Below, piece after piece: positions 20,643 through 32,757 of a stretch of DNA of 64,000 bases; position 1 is the first letter of the stretch, and each line of letters begins with the position of its first letter. The translations under genes and the position numbers were made by a program. The notes under the pieces were generated by a model. That model had not been told where the DNA came from, made no database searches, and was given only the letters and a program-made list of their open reading frames with translations. Source of the DNA: Pseudomonas xantholysinigenes (GTDB lineage Bacteria; Pseudomonadota; Gammaproteobacteria; Pseudomonadales; Pseudomonadaceae); the NCBI RefSeq assembly GCF_014268885.2, contig NZ_CP077095.1:2919501-2983500 (forward strand), read 5' to 3'.

Positions 20643-21335
20643 TCACCAGATTTTCAATTGCGGTTCGAACCGGAAGGCAGACTCCGGCGTGCGGCCCGTG
20701 TGATCATGCAGTTGTCGCACATAGGATTGGTACGTCAGGTTCAACGAAGTGCCATACAACTGTTCCAGCACATACTCCACCAGCGCCGGCGCCAGCTGGA
20801 GATCCTTCTGGATGGCCATGCGCACCGCGCGGATGGCCATTTGTCGAGGGTTGGGGTTGGCTTCCAGATTGATATCCAGCACACGCCTTTGCAGGTCCTC
20901 GTCATAACCATGCCGCGCGCGCACCTTCAGCGCGTGTACATCAAAGATGACGGCATCCAGGTTAAAGAATGTGGTCCTGCACAGGTCAGACAGGTACTTG
21001 GCCTGCGCGTGCCCCTCACGAATTGCCCACGTGTCTTGCAGTGACCAGATATCGAACAGGCGCCCGTTCTCGCGGAACCGGAACCCACCAAACTTGTTCA
21101 TGACCGGGTTGAGGCCGGCAAGCGCATGGCGGATTTGCTCGGCCGAAGCCGTGGTCACCATGTCAATGTCCGATGAGAAGTGCCTGACCCCCAAGCCGAA
21201 GTCCCTGACCATCCCACCGAAGATCACCACATCGGGAAGCTTGCAGCGGATGTTGACCAGGGTCGCCTGCAGCGACGGCTTGATGCCGTCGCGCTTACGC
21301 AGGTAGGTGATCAGCTTTTTGCGGGTGTTGATCAT
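20643..21335 (-). CDS. Minimal CCA-adding/poly(A)-polymerase-like nucleotidyltransferase
   Basis: A 230-residue protein with the head domain of class II CCA-adding/poly(A) polymerases. GGMVRD at residues 40-45 is the nucleotide-binding GG motif, SDID at 55-58 holds two metal-binding aspartates, and Asp95 in LFDIW is a candidate third. NPRQMAIRAVRMAIQ at 162-176 matches the conserved Arg-rich neck motif DPxRxxRAxRFA. The usual C-terminal body and tail that bind tRNA are missing, so it is unlikely to be the housekeeping enzyme. It starts two bases after the dGTPase stop and must be coupled to it. Base composition is AT-richer than flanking genes. A role in modifying RNA, a nucleotide or the dGTPase is speculative. 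Confidence 0.75.
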   Translation of the reverse strand: MINTRKKLITYLRKRDGIKPSLQATLVNIRCKLPDVVIFGGMVRDFGLGVRHFSSDIDMVTTASAEQIRHALAGLNPVMNKFGGFRFRENGRLFDIWSLQDTWAIREGHAQAKYLSDLCRTTFFNLDAVIFDVHALKVRARHGYDEDLQRRVLDINLEANPNPRQMAIRAVRMAIQKDLQLAPALVEYVLEQLYGTSLNLTYQSYVRQLHDHTGRTPESAFRFEPQLKIW

Positions 21336-21337
21336 TG

Positions 21338-22777
21338 TTAGCGTGGGGTTGGTTTCTTGAAGGAATTCAGCTCTTCGAGCAAATTGACCGCGTAGGTGTC
21401 GGTCATTCCTGAAATCATGTCGGTCAGCAGCAGAAACTGCCGATATCTGGGCGGCAGCTCCTTCACATCGTCTGCCGGAGCTTGGTAGACCCGACGATAG
21501 TTTTCCGAGATCCGAGTAAACACATAGCGATTATAGGGGTTCTTGGGGAGCTTGTGCTGCGGATCGTCGGGATCCGTTTCGGCAATAGCAGCCCAGAAAA
21601 TATCCATGAGTTGATGGATCGTATTGTATCCACGCAGCTCGACCTCCAGGACGGTCCGGTGGACGAACGCGTATTTCCGGGAGAAATCGCACAATGCATC
21701 GCGCAGCTCAGCAGCGCTGGACAACTGCAGCAGCGTTTTTTTCTCACATCCGGAAACAAATGCGCTCTCATTTTCGATAAACGCCTTGGTCACCGCGTTG
21801 ATCATTTCGCCAATGGCGTAAACGCGGAAGCGTTGCATCGAGACATCGTTCAGTTCACTGGGCGAAAGATTGGCCGCCCGGTATTCGTTATGTTTCGCCT
21901 CGCCCTGCTGGACAACGCGCCCCACCAATCCGTCCGAATGCCGATGCTTGAGGTATGCCATCAGATCGTAAAACGATGCTAGACCTTTTTTGATTGCATC
22001 TTCCGCGTCCAAGACTGCATAGGCGATATCGTCACAGGCCTCCATGACGTACGCCAATGCGTGGCGCTTGCCGGACGTCAACCCAACTTTGCTCAGCACA
22101 TCACGCGCAATACCTTCTTCTGAGCGGAAGAAACCGTGCTTCTTGCAAGCCACGCCAGCATGCTCATCAACATCCGTGGCGGCCACCGGATACTTCATCA
22201 TGGCTGCCAGGGTCGCATAGGTCAGGTCCAGGCCGTAGTTGTCATTGAGAAGCTGGAGCCTGGTGACCAGACGAAACGTCTGCGCATTTCCCTCGAATCG
22301 TAGGAAGTCCTCGAACAAGGATGCCCCTAGCCCGTGATCCTTTTCTTCAGGGAAGTTATCAGCAAACCAGCTTTGTATGGCTGCTTCCCCTTGGTGACCA
22401 AAGGGTGGATTACCCAGATCATGCACTAGCCCGACGGCGGCCAGTAGTGCCGGCAAATCACGGTACGCCTCGTCGAACGGCCTGAGAGACTCGAGTTCTT
22501 TCGCCAGGGTAATCCCGACACTCCTGGCCAAGTTGGACACTTCGTGGGAGTGCGTCAACCGGTTGCGGACGCTGTCGTTGCGGTCCAAGGGAAAGACTTG
22601 CGTCTTGTCGGCCATGCGCCGGACAGGTGTACAGAACAGGATCCGGTCGTGATCCCGCTCCAGTGCAGTCCGGTACTCGACATCTTTGTCCTCCATGACT
22701 GCCGCTTGCTTGCCATCGGCCTTGCGCCGCCCTGTATTGAGCAACGCCTGCCACTTATCCTGCGCAACCTTTGCCAT
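21338..22777 (-). CDS. dGTPase-family HD triphosphohydrolase, possible anti-phage enzyme
   Basis: A 479-residue dNTP triphosphohydrolase. RDHDRILFCTPVRRMADKTQVF at 41-62 is the family N-terminal block (cited as RILFCTPVRRM and KTQVF). The HD metal site is His76 or His78 in RLTHSHEV, His119-Asp120 in VHDLGNPPFGHQGE, and Asp249-Asp250 in MEACDDIAYAVLD. The C-terminus has MISGMTDTYAV. Such enzymes split dGTP (sometimes other dNTPs) to nucleoside and triphosphate, and some bacterial members defend against phage by draining dNTPs. The start follows AAGGA; a longer start 13 codons upstream lacks a ribosome site. AT-richer composition and the coupled nucleotidyltransferase suggest an acquired unit. 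Confidence 0.88.
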   Translation of the reverse strand: MAKVAQDKWQALLNTGRRKADGKQAAVMEDKDVEYRTALERDHDRILFCTPVRRMADKTQVFPLDRNDSVRNRLTHSHEVSNLARSVGITLAKELESLRPFDEAYRDLPALLAAVGLVHDLGNPPFGHQGEAAIQSWFADNFPEEKDHGLGASLFEDFLRFEGNAQTFRLVTRLQLLNDNYGLDLTYATLAAMMKYPVAATDVDEHAGVACKKHGFFRSEEGIARDVLSKVGLTSGKRHALAYVMEACDDIAYAVLDAEDAIKKGLASFYDLMAYLKHRHSDGLVGRVVQQGEAKHNEYRAANLSPSELNDVSMQRFRVYAIGEMINAVTKAFIENESAFVSGCEKKTLLQLSSAAELRDALCDFSRKYAFVHRTVLEVELRGYNTIHQLMDIFWAAIAETDPDDPQHKLPKNPYNRYVFTRISENYRRVYQAPADDVKELPPRYRQFLLLTDMISGMTDTYAVNLLEELNSFKKPTPR

Positions 22778-22972
22778 TACATCGTCCTTGTATGTGTGGT
22801 TCAGACAAGCGCTCAAGCCTAGCAGGGCAAACGCAAAGCGGAAGACCGGGTGTTTTCAGCATATTGCGCGCCGAGGATAGCGGATTGCCTCGCGGCCTTG
22901 ACCACACGCCCATACCCGCTCGCCACCTGCTTGCAGTAAACTCCATGACCTCTGCGCACCCAAGGCCCACCC

Positions 22973-23452
22973 ATGCCCCGCCTGCCAAAACTGCTGCTCC
23001 CCGCCCTGCTGATAGGCGCCCTCGCCGCTTGCGACCAGCCACCGAGCCGCGAGGAAAAGATCCTCGCCGAACTGCCGCTGCAGGACGCCTACACGCACAA
23101 CATCGAGCGCATGGCCGGGCTGCTGGCCATGACCCACCGGCAAGTGCCCGAGGACAAGATTCGCGCAGTCCTGCGCAAGCACCTGACCGTCGAGGATCAA
23201 CGCCAGGACCTGTTCAAGCTCTACAGCGAGCAGCACTTCAGCGATGCCGAGTTCGACACCATCGTCGCCGCCACCCACGACCCGGCCAAGGCCAAGGCGC
23301 TGGGGGAAACCGACGAGGGCAGGCGCCTGAGCGAGAAACTCACCGGGTTCATGCGCGAAAGCGCCAGCGACCCCAAGGTGCAGGCGCTGGCCGAACAGCG
23401 GATGCGGCAGGTGGAGGATGACCTGCGCGCCCTGGAGCAGGCTGCGCCCTGA
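22973..23452 (+). CDS. Putative lipoprotein
   Basis: A 159-residue secreted protein. The signal peptide ends with the lipobox LAAC, so Cys20 should be lipidated and the protein anchored to the inner or outer membrane. The mature part is a helical, charged domain of two similar helical segments (residues about 35-100 and 100-150) reminiscent of DUF2059 proteins, which I cannot confirm. AAGG precedes the ATG by seven bases. It is a single gene between the dGTPase unit (divergent) and the response regulator (convergent). Function is unknown. Confidence 0.75.
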   Translation: MPRLPKLLLPALLIGALAACDQPPSREEKILAELPLQDAYTHNIERMAGLLAMTHRQVPEDKIRAVLRKHLTVEDQRQDLFKLYSEQHFSDAEFDTIVAATHDPAKAKALGETDEGRRLSEKLTGFMRESASDPKVQALAEQRMRQVEDDLRALEQAAP

Positions 23453-23476
23453 ACCCGCTAGCCGCGCCCAGCCCTG

Positions 23477-23854
23477 TTAGCGCAGCAGCGCCTGGATCTG
23501 TTCGTGCAAGGTGTCCAGGTCGAAGGGCTTGGCCAGGATCGGCGCCTTGCGCGTGATCGGGCTGCCGGACTCGAGGATCTCCGCCGGATAGCCGCTGATG
23601 AAGATCACCTTGAGGTCCGGCCGCAGCTTCACCGCAGGTTCAGCAATCTCCACGCCCGAGATACCGCCGGGCAGGCGGAAGTCAGTGACCATCAGGTCCA
23701 GGTGCGGCTTGCTGGCGAGGATGGCGAACGCCTGTTCGCCATCCTCGGCCACCAGCACGTGGTAGCCCTCGCCTGCCAGGTAGTCCCGCAGGATCATGCG
23801 GATCGCCGGTTCGTCCTCGACCACCAGCACCACATCTTGTGCATCTTCACTCAT
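23477..23854 (-). CDS. Stand-alone response regulator receiver
   Basis: A 125-residue single REC domain. Acidic residues in VVEDEPAIR bind magnesium, the phosphoacceptor is Asp in MVTDFRLPGG (about residue 55), Ser/Thr in FISGYP and Lys in ILAKPFDLD complete the active site. There is no output domain, so it probably takes phosphate from the adjacent kinase as a shuttle or sink. The start follows AAGG eight bases upstream. It is the last gene of the minus-strand signalling operon and starts 44 bases after the preceding kinase stop. Confidence 0.9.
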   Translation of the reverse strand: MSEDAQDVVLVVEDEPAIRMILRDYLAGEGYHVLVAEDGEQAFAILASKPHLDLMVTDFRLPGGISGVEIAEPAVKLRPDLKVIFISGYPAEILESGSPITRKAPILAKPFDLDTLHEQIQALLR

Positions 23855-23898
23855 GACAACGCCTTCATATTCAACAGGTTGGCTATCAGACCCCAGGC

Positions 23899-25125
23899 TT
23901 ACGCAGAGGTTGCCTGGATCTGATCGCGATGTTGCGCCGCCTCGGGCAGCGGCAGGTAGACGCTGAAGATGGACCCGGCGCCGGCCTGGCTGTCGACCTC
24001 GATGCGCCCACCATGGGCGAGCACGATCTGCTCGGAAATATACAGCCCCAGGCCCAGGCCACCGTTGGCCTGCTGGGCGGCAATGCGCTCGAACTGCTGG
24101 AAGATTCGCTGCTGGTTCTGCGCGTCGATGCCGATCCCCTGGTCCTGTACCTGCACACAAGCCATGGCGCCGTCCGCGAACACCCGCACTCGCACCGGCT
24201 TGCGCTCGCCATAACGCAGCGCGTTGGAGAGCAGATTGGCCAGCACTTGCTCGATACGGAACTCGTCCCACTCGCCCTGCACGGCCTCACAACGCTGCAG
24301 TTCGATATAGGTGTCCAGGGCTTGGGCCTGGGCGCTGAAGTTCTCCACCAGACCGCGCACCAGGTGCCCAAGATCGAAGGTCCGGGGCCGGATCGACAGC
24401 TTGCCGGTGCGGATCCGTGACACATCGAGCATGTCTTCGACCAGGCGGATCAAGCTGTTGATCTGGCGCTCGTCGCGCTCGACCATGGCCTTGAGCTTGT
24501 CTTCGCTGAACGCGGCCAGGTTGCCGCGCGACAGGTGCAGGCGACGCAGCTGGGCCTCGAGAATCAGGCCATTGAGCGGAGTGCGCACCTCGTGGGAGAC
24601 GATCGACATGAAGTCGTCGCGCATGCGCACCGCGTGCTCCAGCTCGCCGCGGGCCACCTGCAGCTGCGTGAGCAACTGCTCCTGCTCGGCACGGCTACGC
24701 TCCAGGGCCTGCAGCTGGCGGTCGAGGGCCTTGCGTTGGCGGAACAGGTCGACGAACACCGACACCTTGCTCTTCACCGCCAGGGTGTCCAGCGGCTTGT
24801 GCAGGAAGTCCACCGCACCGCTCTCATACCCCTTGAAGGCGTAGTTCATTTCGCGCCCGGCGGCGCTGACGAAAACAATGGGGATGCTGCGGGTCTTTTC
24901 CATGCCACGCATCAGTTCGGCCAGCTCGAAGCCATTCATGCCCGGCATCTGCACGTCGAGAATGGCCAGGGCGAACTCATGTTCGAGCAGCAGCGACAAG
25001 GCCTGCTCCGCCGATTGGGCCTGGTGCACCTGGCGGTCTTCGCCCTGGATCAGGGCATCGAGGGCCAGCAGGTTTTCCGGCAGGTCGTCGACGATCAGCA
25101 GTTTGGCGGTGATATGGCTTAGCAT
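23899..25125 (-). CDS. REC-histidine kinase
   Basis: A 408-residue cytoplasmic kinase with an N-terminal receiver (Asp57 in AILDVQMPGMNG, Lys110 in FLHKPLD), a coiled coil (about 125-170), a HisKA dimerisation helix with phospho-acceptor His178 in SIVSHEVRTPLNG, and a C-terminal HATPase (N-box LANLLSNALRYG, G-boxes DQGIGID and GGLGLGLYI). The layout is receiver first, so an upstream kinase probably gates its activity. It overlaps the CheB gene by seven bases. The likely flow is triple-receiver hybrid kinase to this kinase to the small receiver encoded downstream, inferred from gene order. Confidence 0.92.
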   Translation of the reverse strand: MLSHITAKLLIVDDLPENLLALDALIQGEDRQVHQAQSAEQALSLLLEHEFALAILDVQMPGMNGFELAELMRGMEKTRSIPIVFVSAAGREMNYAFKGYESGAVDFLHKPLDTLAVKSKVSVFVDLFRQRKALDRQLQALERSRAEQEQLLTQLQVARGELEHAVRMRDDFMSIVSHEVRTPLNGLILEAQLRRLHLSRGNLAAFSEDKLKAMVERDERQINSLIRLVEDMLDVSRIRTGKLSIRPRTFDLGHLVRGLVENFSAQAQALDTYIELQRCEAVQGEWDEFRIEQVLANLLSNALRYGERKPVRVRVFADGAMACVQVQDQGIGIDAQNQQRIFQQFERIAAQQANGGLGLGLYISEQIVLAHGGRIEVDSQAGAGSIFSVYLPLPEAAQHRDQIQATSA

Positions 25126-25694
25126 TCGCTAGGTTCCAGGGTAGCGAGCAACTGCCCGATACCACTCAGGGAAAGAATGTGGTCAGGGTCGTGCAAGGCC
25201 AAGGCGGCCTCCGGCATCAACGCGACCTGTGCTTCGCGGGGGTCCTGGACCACGGTCCGCCCTCCGCTGTTCTTGATATACAGGAGCCCCTGCGCGCCAT
25301 CTGCATTGGCGCCGGTGAGCAGGATGCCGAGCAGGCCCGCGCCATAGGCATCGGCCGCCGAGGCGAACAGCAGGTCGATCGCGGGGCGCGAGAAATGCAC
25401 CGGTTCTTCCTGGCTCAGGGAGAAGCTGAAATCCCGCTCGATCGACAAGTGATAACCAGGCCCCGCCACATAGATCAGCCCAGGCTCGATACCCCCCTTG
25501 TCGGCGGCCTCGCGCACGGGGCGCCGCAGGCGCCGCTGGAGCACCTCGGCAAGCTGGCTATGGCGGTCATCCGGCAAGTGCAGCACGCAGACGACCGGAA
25601 TGCCGAAACCCGCCGGCAGCGCGCCGAGCACGCCGAACAGCGCGGCAACGCCGCCCGCCGAGGCGCCAATGACGATCGCGCGCACGCCGTTCAT
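25119..25694 (-). CDS. CheB-type methylesterase domain protein, no receiver
   Basis: A 191-residue CheB catalytic domain. The catalytic Ser lies in GASAGGVAAL (about residues 9-18), His in CVLHLPDDRHS, and Asp in LTGANADGAQG. The N-terminal receiver that controls chemotaxis CheB is absent, so activity is not regulated by phosphorylation in the usual way. Its partner CheR overlaps it by four bases. No chemoreceptor gene is nearby, so the target may be the coiled-coil region of the neighbouring hybrid kinase rather than a chemotaxis protein. That target is inference. Confidence 0.88.
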   Translation of the reverse strand: MNGVRAIVIGASAGGVAALFGVLGALPAGFGIPVVCVLHLPDDRHSQLAEVLQRRLRRPVREAADKGGIEPGLIYVAGPGYHLSIERDFSFSLSQEEPVHFSRPAIDLLFASAADAYGAGLLGILLTGANADGAQGLLYIKNSGGRTVVQDPREAQVALMPEAALALHDPDHILSLSGIGQLLATLEPSEC

Positions 25695-26512
25695 ACCTTG
25701 CGGTAGATCCGCTCGGGCCGCACCAGCGGCTCGAAGCGCTCGCCGTAGGCCGAGAAATCCACCGACTCCTTGCTGCCCAGCACCAGGAATCCACGGTGGC
25801 ACAGGGACTCGTGGAACAGGCCCAGGGCGCGGTCCTGCAGGTCCTTGTTGAAATAGATCAGCACATTGCGGCATGACACCAGCTGCGTCTCGGAAAACAC
25901 ACTGTCGGTGGCCAGGCTATGGTCGGCGAAGGTCACGTTCTCACGCAGGCTGGAGTCCATGATTGCATTGCCATAGGCGGCGGTGTAGTACTCGGCGAAG
26001 TCCCGCCGCCCGCCGGCCTTACGGTAGTTTTCCGCGTACTCGCGCATGCTCTGCATCGAGTAGATGCCCTGCTTGGCTTTTTCCAGGGAATGCGGATTGA
26101 TGTCGGTGGCATAGAGGATGGTGCGCTCCAGCAACCCTTCCTCGCGCAGCAGAATGGCCATGGAGTACACCTCCTCGCCCGTGCTGCAGCCGGCGATCCA
26201 GATCTTCAGCGACGGCCAGGTGCGCAGCAGCGGCACCACTTCGTTGCGCAGGGCCAGGAAATGCCCGGGGTCGCGGAACATCTCGCTGACCGGGATGGTC
26301 AGGAACTGCAGCAGCTCGAGGAACATGCCCGGGTCGTGCAGCACCCGCTCCTGCAAGGCCGACACCGTGCGGCAGTCGAACTGGCGCAAGGCATGGAGGA
26401 TCCGGCGCTTGATCGAGGCGCCGGAGTAATCGCGAAAATCGTAGCTGTACTTGAGGTAGATCGCCTCGATCAGCAGTCGGATCTCGATATCGGTATTGCG
26501 TTCGCTGGTCAA
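25691..26512 (-). CDS. CheR-type protein-glutamate methyltransferase
   Basis: A 273-residue SAM-dependent methyltransferase. The N-terminal helical domain (YDFRDYSGASIKRRI) and the SAM-binding segment IWIAGCSTGEEVYSMAILL, followed by YATDINPHSLEKA and the later CRNVLIYF, are textbook CheR. It should methylate glutamates on a helical-hairpin substrate, with the adjacent CheB domain reversing this. The start is uncertain: the frame opens with a TTG overlapping the neighbourhood of the upstream kinase stop and no ATG or GTG lies early enough. Translation is probably coupled to the hybrid kinase gene ending five bases upstream. Confidence 0.88.
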   Translation of the reverse strand: MTSERNTDIEIRLLIEAIYLKYSYDFRDYSGASIKRRILHALRQFDCRTVSALQERVLHDPGMFLELLQFLTIPVSEMFRDPGHFLALRNEVVPLLRTWPSLKIWIAGCSTGEEVYSMAILLREEGLLERTILYATDINPHSLEKAKQGIYSMQSMREYAENYRKAGGRRDFAEYYTAAYGNAIMDSSLRENVTFADHSLATDSVFSETQLVSCRNVLIYFNKDLQDRALGLFHESLCHRGFLVLGSKESVDFSAYGERFEPLVRPERIYRKV

Positions 26513-26516
26513 GATT

Positions 26517-29984
<3,468 letters not shown>

Positions 29985-30238
29985 GGGTAGGTGCCCGAGT
30001 GAAAAAGTCCATTGAACAGTGTGGCGGCTACGTCGTGTAGGAACTGCCCTGCGCCAGACCGACCGGGAAATACTGCGAGTCTAACCAGCTTTGGCCAATC
30101 TGGCAGGGCATTTAGCCAGTATTTGAAGGCCGGTCGCGCCAATCGTTCCATCTATTTGCTCACATCGGTAAGCTTGGGAACTTCTGCCCTTGCCGCGGGC
30201 ACAGAGTAGAGACCATTCAACGAAACAGGATCCGCCCC

Positions 30239-30589
30239 ATGCACCTTCTGGTAGTCGAAGACGACGACATCGTTCGCATGCTGATAGTCGAAGTGCTCGA
30301 CGAGCTGGGCTACACCGCCATCGAGGCGGACTGCGCCGACGCTGCCTTGAAGATTCTCGAGGACCCTGCGCAGTCCCTGGCGCTGTTGATGACCGATGTC
30401 GGCCTGCCCGACATGCGTGGCGAGGAATTGGCGGGCAAGGCCCGTGAGGTCCGCCCATTGCTGCCGGTGCTGTTCGCCAGCGGCTATGCCGAGAACGTCG
30501 AGGTGCCAACAGGCATGCACCTGATCGGCAAACCGTTCAGCATCGACCAACTGCGCGACAAGGTCCTGGCCATCCTTGGCGCGCCGTGA
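30239..30589 (+). CDS. Stand-alone response regulator receiver
   Basis: A 116-residue REC domain without output. VVEDDDIVR gives the acidic pocket, Asp in LMTDVGLPDMRG the phosphoacceptor, LFASGYAENV the switch Ser, and LIGKPFSID the Lys. It is divergent from the triple-receiver hybrid kinase across a 254-base gap and likely belongs to the same phosphorelay. The gap itself shows no further gene, only AT-richer promoter-like DNA near 30110-30180. AGGA precedes the ATG at a slightly long spacing. Confidence 0.9.
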   Translation: MHLLVVEDDDIVRMLIVEVLDELGYTAIEADCADAALKILEDPAQSLALLMTDVGLPDMRGEELAGKAREVRPLLPVLFASGYAENVEVPTGMHLIGKPFSIDQLRDKVLAILGAP

Positions 30590-30635
30590 GCGTGCCCGTG
30601 TTTAAATAGGCGTTTTTGCTTCGGGCCCCTTCGCC

Positions 30636-31841
30636 ATGTCTCATCTCCTGGTCATCGCCAGCACCCGCCCCGCCCCGCGCGTCGGCAGTGCCGGACACTA
30701 CATGCTGCAAGTCCTGCAAGGCTTCCTTGCGCGCGGATGGCACGTGACCTTCGCCGCAGCCGAGACGGCTGGCGAGCACCAGGCAGACCTCGCAGCCCTG
30801 GGCGTTAATGAACAGGTCATCGCGGCGAATACCTTGGCGCCACTGGCGCAAGCCCCCGATGTGGTGCTGTTCGACCATTTTGCGGTCGAGGAGCAGTTCG
30901 CCGGCCTGATTGCCCTGCACTACCCCGGCGCCTTGCGGATGCTGGTCGGCAATGGCTTGCACAGCCTGCGCGAAGCCCGTCAGCAACTGCTGCGCCGACG
31001 CCTGGTCGAGGGCCTGGACCCTAACGATTTCCGCGCCCTGTTTGCCACCACCGGGCCCGCGCTGTACCGCCAGATGGCACCGAGCGCCACTACCCAGCGC
31101 GAGCTGGCGGCGATCTGGCGCTGCGACTTGACGCTGCTGCCCGGCGAAGCGGAGCTCGACCTGCTGGTCAACGGCTTTGGCGTGCCTGACTACCTGCTGC
31201 ACCATTGCCCAATCACGGCAACTCCCGCCCCGCAACCCTGGCGCCCCTTCAGCGAGCGACAACACTTCGTCAGCCTTGGCAACTTTGACCAGGCCGCCAA
31301 CCAGGACGCGCTGTTGTGGCTGCGGCACAACCTGTGGCCAATGCTCCGTCGGCGCCTGCCCGATGCCCGGTTGGACGTGTGGGGAGCGGGTGCCGCCACA
31401 CGGGCCATGGCCTTGCACGCTCCAGATGAAGGCTTTCACTTACGCGGCTGGGCTGAGGACGCCGACACACTGATGGGCAACGCACGGGTGTGCCTGGCGC
31501 CCTTGCGCTTTGGTGCCGGCTTCAAGGGGCGCCTGCTCGATGCCTTGCGCTGCGGCACCCCCAGCGTGACCACGCCGATCGGCGCCGAGGGTTTGCAGGG
31601 CCGGCAGCCCTGGCCTGGGGCTATCGCCAGCAGCGCCGAAGGGCTGGCCGAGGCCGCCGCGCGATTGCACAGCGACGAGGCGCAGTGGAACAAGGCCCAG
31701 GCGGGGTGCGCGCAGTGGCTGAGCCAGCAGCGCGATGCGTTGCTGGTGGAACGCGTCGAGCATGGGCTGGGGCATCTGGAGGAGCAGCGCCTGTACAACT
31801 TCACGGGTGCGATGTTGCGGCGCAGCGCCAAGCCCCAGTAG
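30636..31841 (+). CDS. Glycosyltransferase, GT-B fold
   Basis: A 401-residue cytoplasmic glycosyltransferase-like protein. The N-terminal half starts like other GT-B enzymes (LLVIASTRPAPRVGSAGHYM). The C-terminal half carries FVSLGNFDQAANQDALLWL and the donor-site segment LAPLRFGAGFKGRLLDALRCGTPSVTT (cited as LAPLRFGAGFKG and GTPSVTT), typical of GT4-like enzymes that use a nucleotide sugar. No signal peptide or membrane helix. It stands alone, neither in a polysaccharide cluster nor next to a flippase, so acceptor and product cannot be inferred. It converges with cobF, 11 bases between the stops. Confidence 0.82.
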   Translation: MSHLLVIASTRPAPRVGSAGHYMLQVLQGFLARGWHVTFAAAETAGEHQADLAALGVNEQVIAANTLAPLAQAPDVVLFDHFAVEEQFAGLIALHYPGALRMLVGNGLHSLREARQQLLRRRLVEGLDPNDFRALFATTGPALYRQMAPSATTQRELAAIWRCDLTLLPGEAELDLLVNGFGVPDYLLHHCPITATPAPQPWRPFSERQHFVSLGNFDQAANQDALLWLRHNLWPMLRRRLPDARLDVWGAGAATRAMALHAPDEGFHLRGWAEDADTLMGNARVCLAPLRFGAGFKGRLLDALRCGTPSVTTPIGAEGLQGRQPWPGAIASSAEGLAEAAARLHSDEAQWNKAQAGCAQWLSQQRDALLVERVEHGLGHLEEQRLYNFTGAMLRRSAKPQ

Positions 31842-31852
31842 GAGGTCGAAGC

Positions 31853-32602
31853 CTACAGCTCGCGGCGCAGCAAGTAGGTGTCCATGATCCAGCCCTTGCG
31901 CGCTCGGGCCGCTTCACGCATTGCCAGGATTTGCCCTTTGACTTCCTGCAGTCGGCCCTGCACCAGCAGTTCATCCGCCGTGCCCAGGTAAGCGCCCCAG
32001 TAGATCACCAATTGCGGGTCATCCAGGTCGGCAAACACGCATTGCCCGTCGAGCATCACCAGCACATTATCGATCCGCGGCTGTTCGCCCAGGCGCCGGC
32101 CCGGTAGCACGGTCAACGGCTCGCCGATGCGATTGAGGGGAATCTGGTGGCGGGCCGCCAGGGCCTGGATGCTGCTGATTCCGGGAATCACCTCCAGCGC
32201 CAGCGCCACGCCGCGCGCTCGGACCAGGTCCAGAATACGCAGTGTGCTGTCATAAAGGCCTGGCTCGCCCCACAGCAGGAACGCGCCGACCTCATCGCCA
32301 GCCAGTTCCTGTTCGATCAGCCGCGCGTACAAGGCTGCACGGTGCACGTGCCAGTCGTGCACGGCCTCGACATAGTCAGTGGCCGCGCCATCCCGACACG
32401 GGTCGGCGACTTGCACCAGGCGATAGCCGCCCTCGGGCAGGTAGCGCTCGAGGATGGCCCGGCGCATGCGCACCAGGTCATCCTTGTCCACGCCCTTGTC
32501 GAGCACGAAGAACACCGTGGTACGGCGCAGCGCCTCTACCGCCTCGTAGGTGATCTGGCGTGGATCGCCCGGGCCTATGCCAATCAGTAGAAGTTTTTTC
32601 AT
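31853..32602 (-). CDS. cobF: Precorrin-6A synthase (deacetylating) CobF
   Basis: A 249-residue SAM-dependent methyltransferase of the aerobic cobalamin pathway, which methylates precorrin-5 at C-1 and releases the acetyl group. KKLLLIGIGPGDPRQITYEA at the N-terminus is the tetrapyrrole methylase glycine loop, and LLWGEPGLYDSTLRIL and EVIPGISSIQALAARHQIPLNRIG (cited in part: IPGISSIQALAA) fit CobF. The ATG before KKLLL is the family start; an upstream ATG would add ten residues. It lies apart from other cob genes, 155 bases after an OprD-type porin gene, as I recall also for P. putida KT2440. It shows the strain can make cobalamin aerobically, at least in part. Confidence 0.9.
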   Translation of the reverse strand: MKKLLLIGIGPGDPRQITYEAVEALRRTTVFFVLDKGVDKDDLVRMRRAILERYLPEGGYRLVQVADPCRDGAATDYVEAVHDWHVHRAALYARLIEQELAGDEVGAFLLWGEPGLYDSTLRILDLVRARGVALALEVIPGISSIQALAARHQIPLNRIGEPLTVLPGRRLGEQPRIDNVLVMLDGQCVFADLDDPQLVIYWGAYLGTADELLVQGRLQEVKGQILAMREAARARKGWIMDTYLLRREL

Positions 32603-32757
32603 CACCTGCCCTGCCTGGGAACCGGTGGTCATTGTCGACCGACCGCCGGCCCAGGTAAAGACGGCCTAGGGGTTGTACGCAAAGTAGCCGAGCGGCGATC
32701 AGGCCAGCCTGTTTTCAACGCAGCATGATCGTCGCGCAGGCACTTTACGTGCAAAGC

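Noticed and set aside
30012..30238. Possible small gene in the gap between the hybrid kinase and the receiver gene
   Set aside because: No ribosome site or coding pattern; looks like a divergent promoter region.
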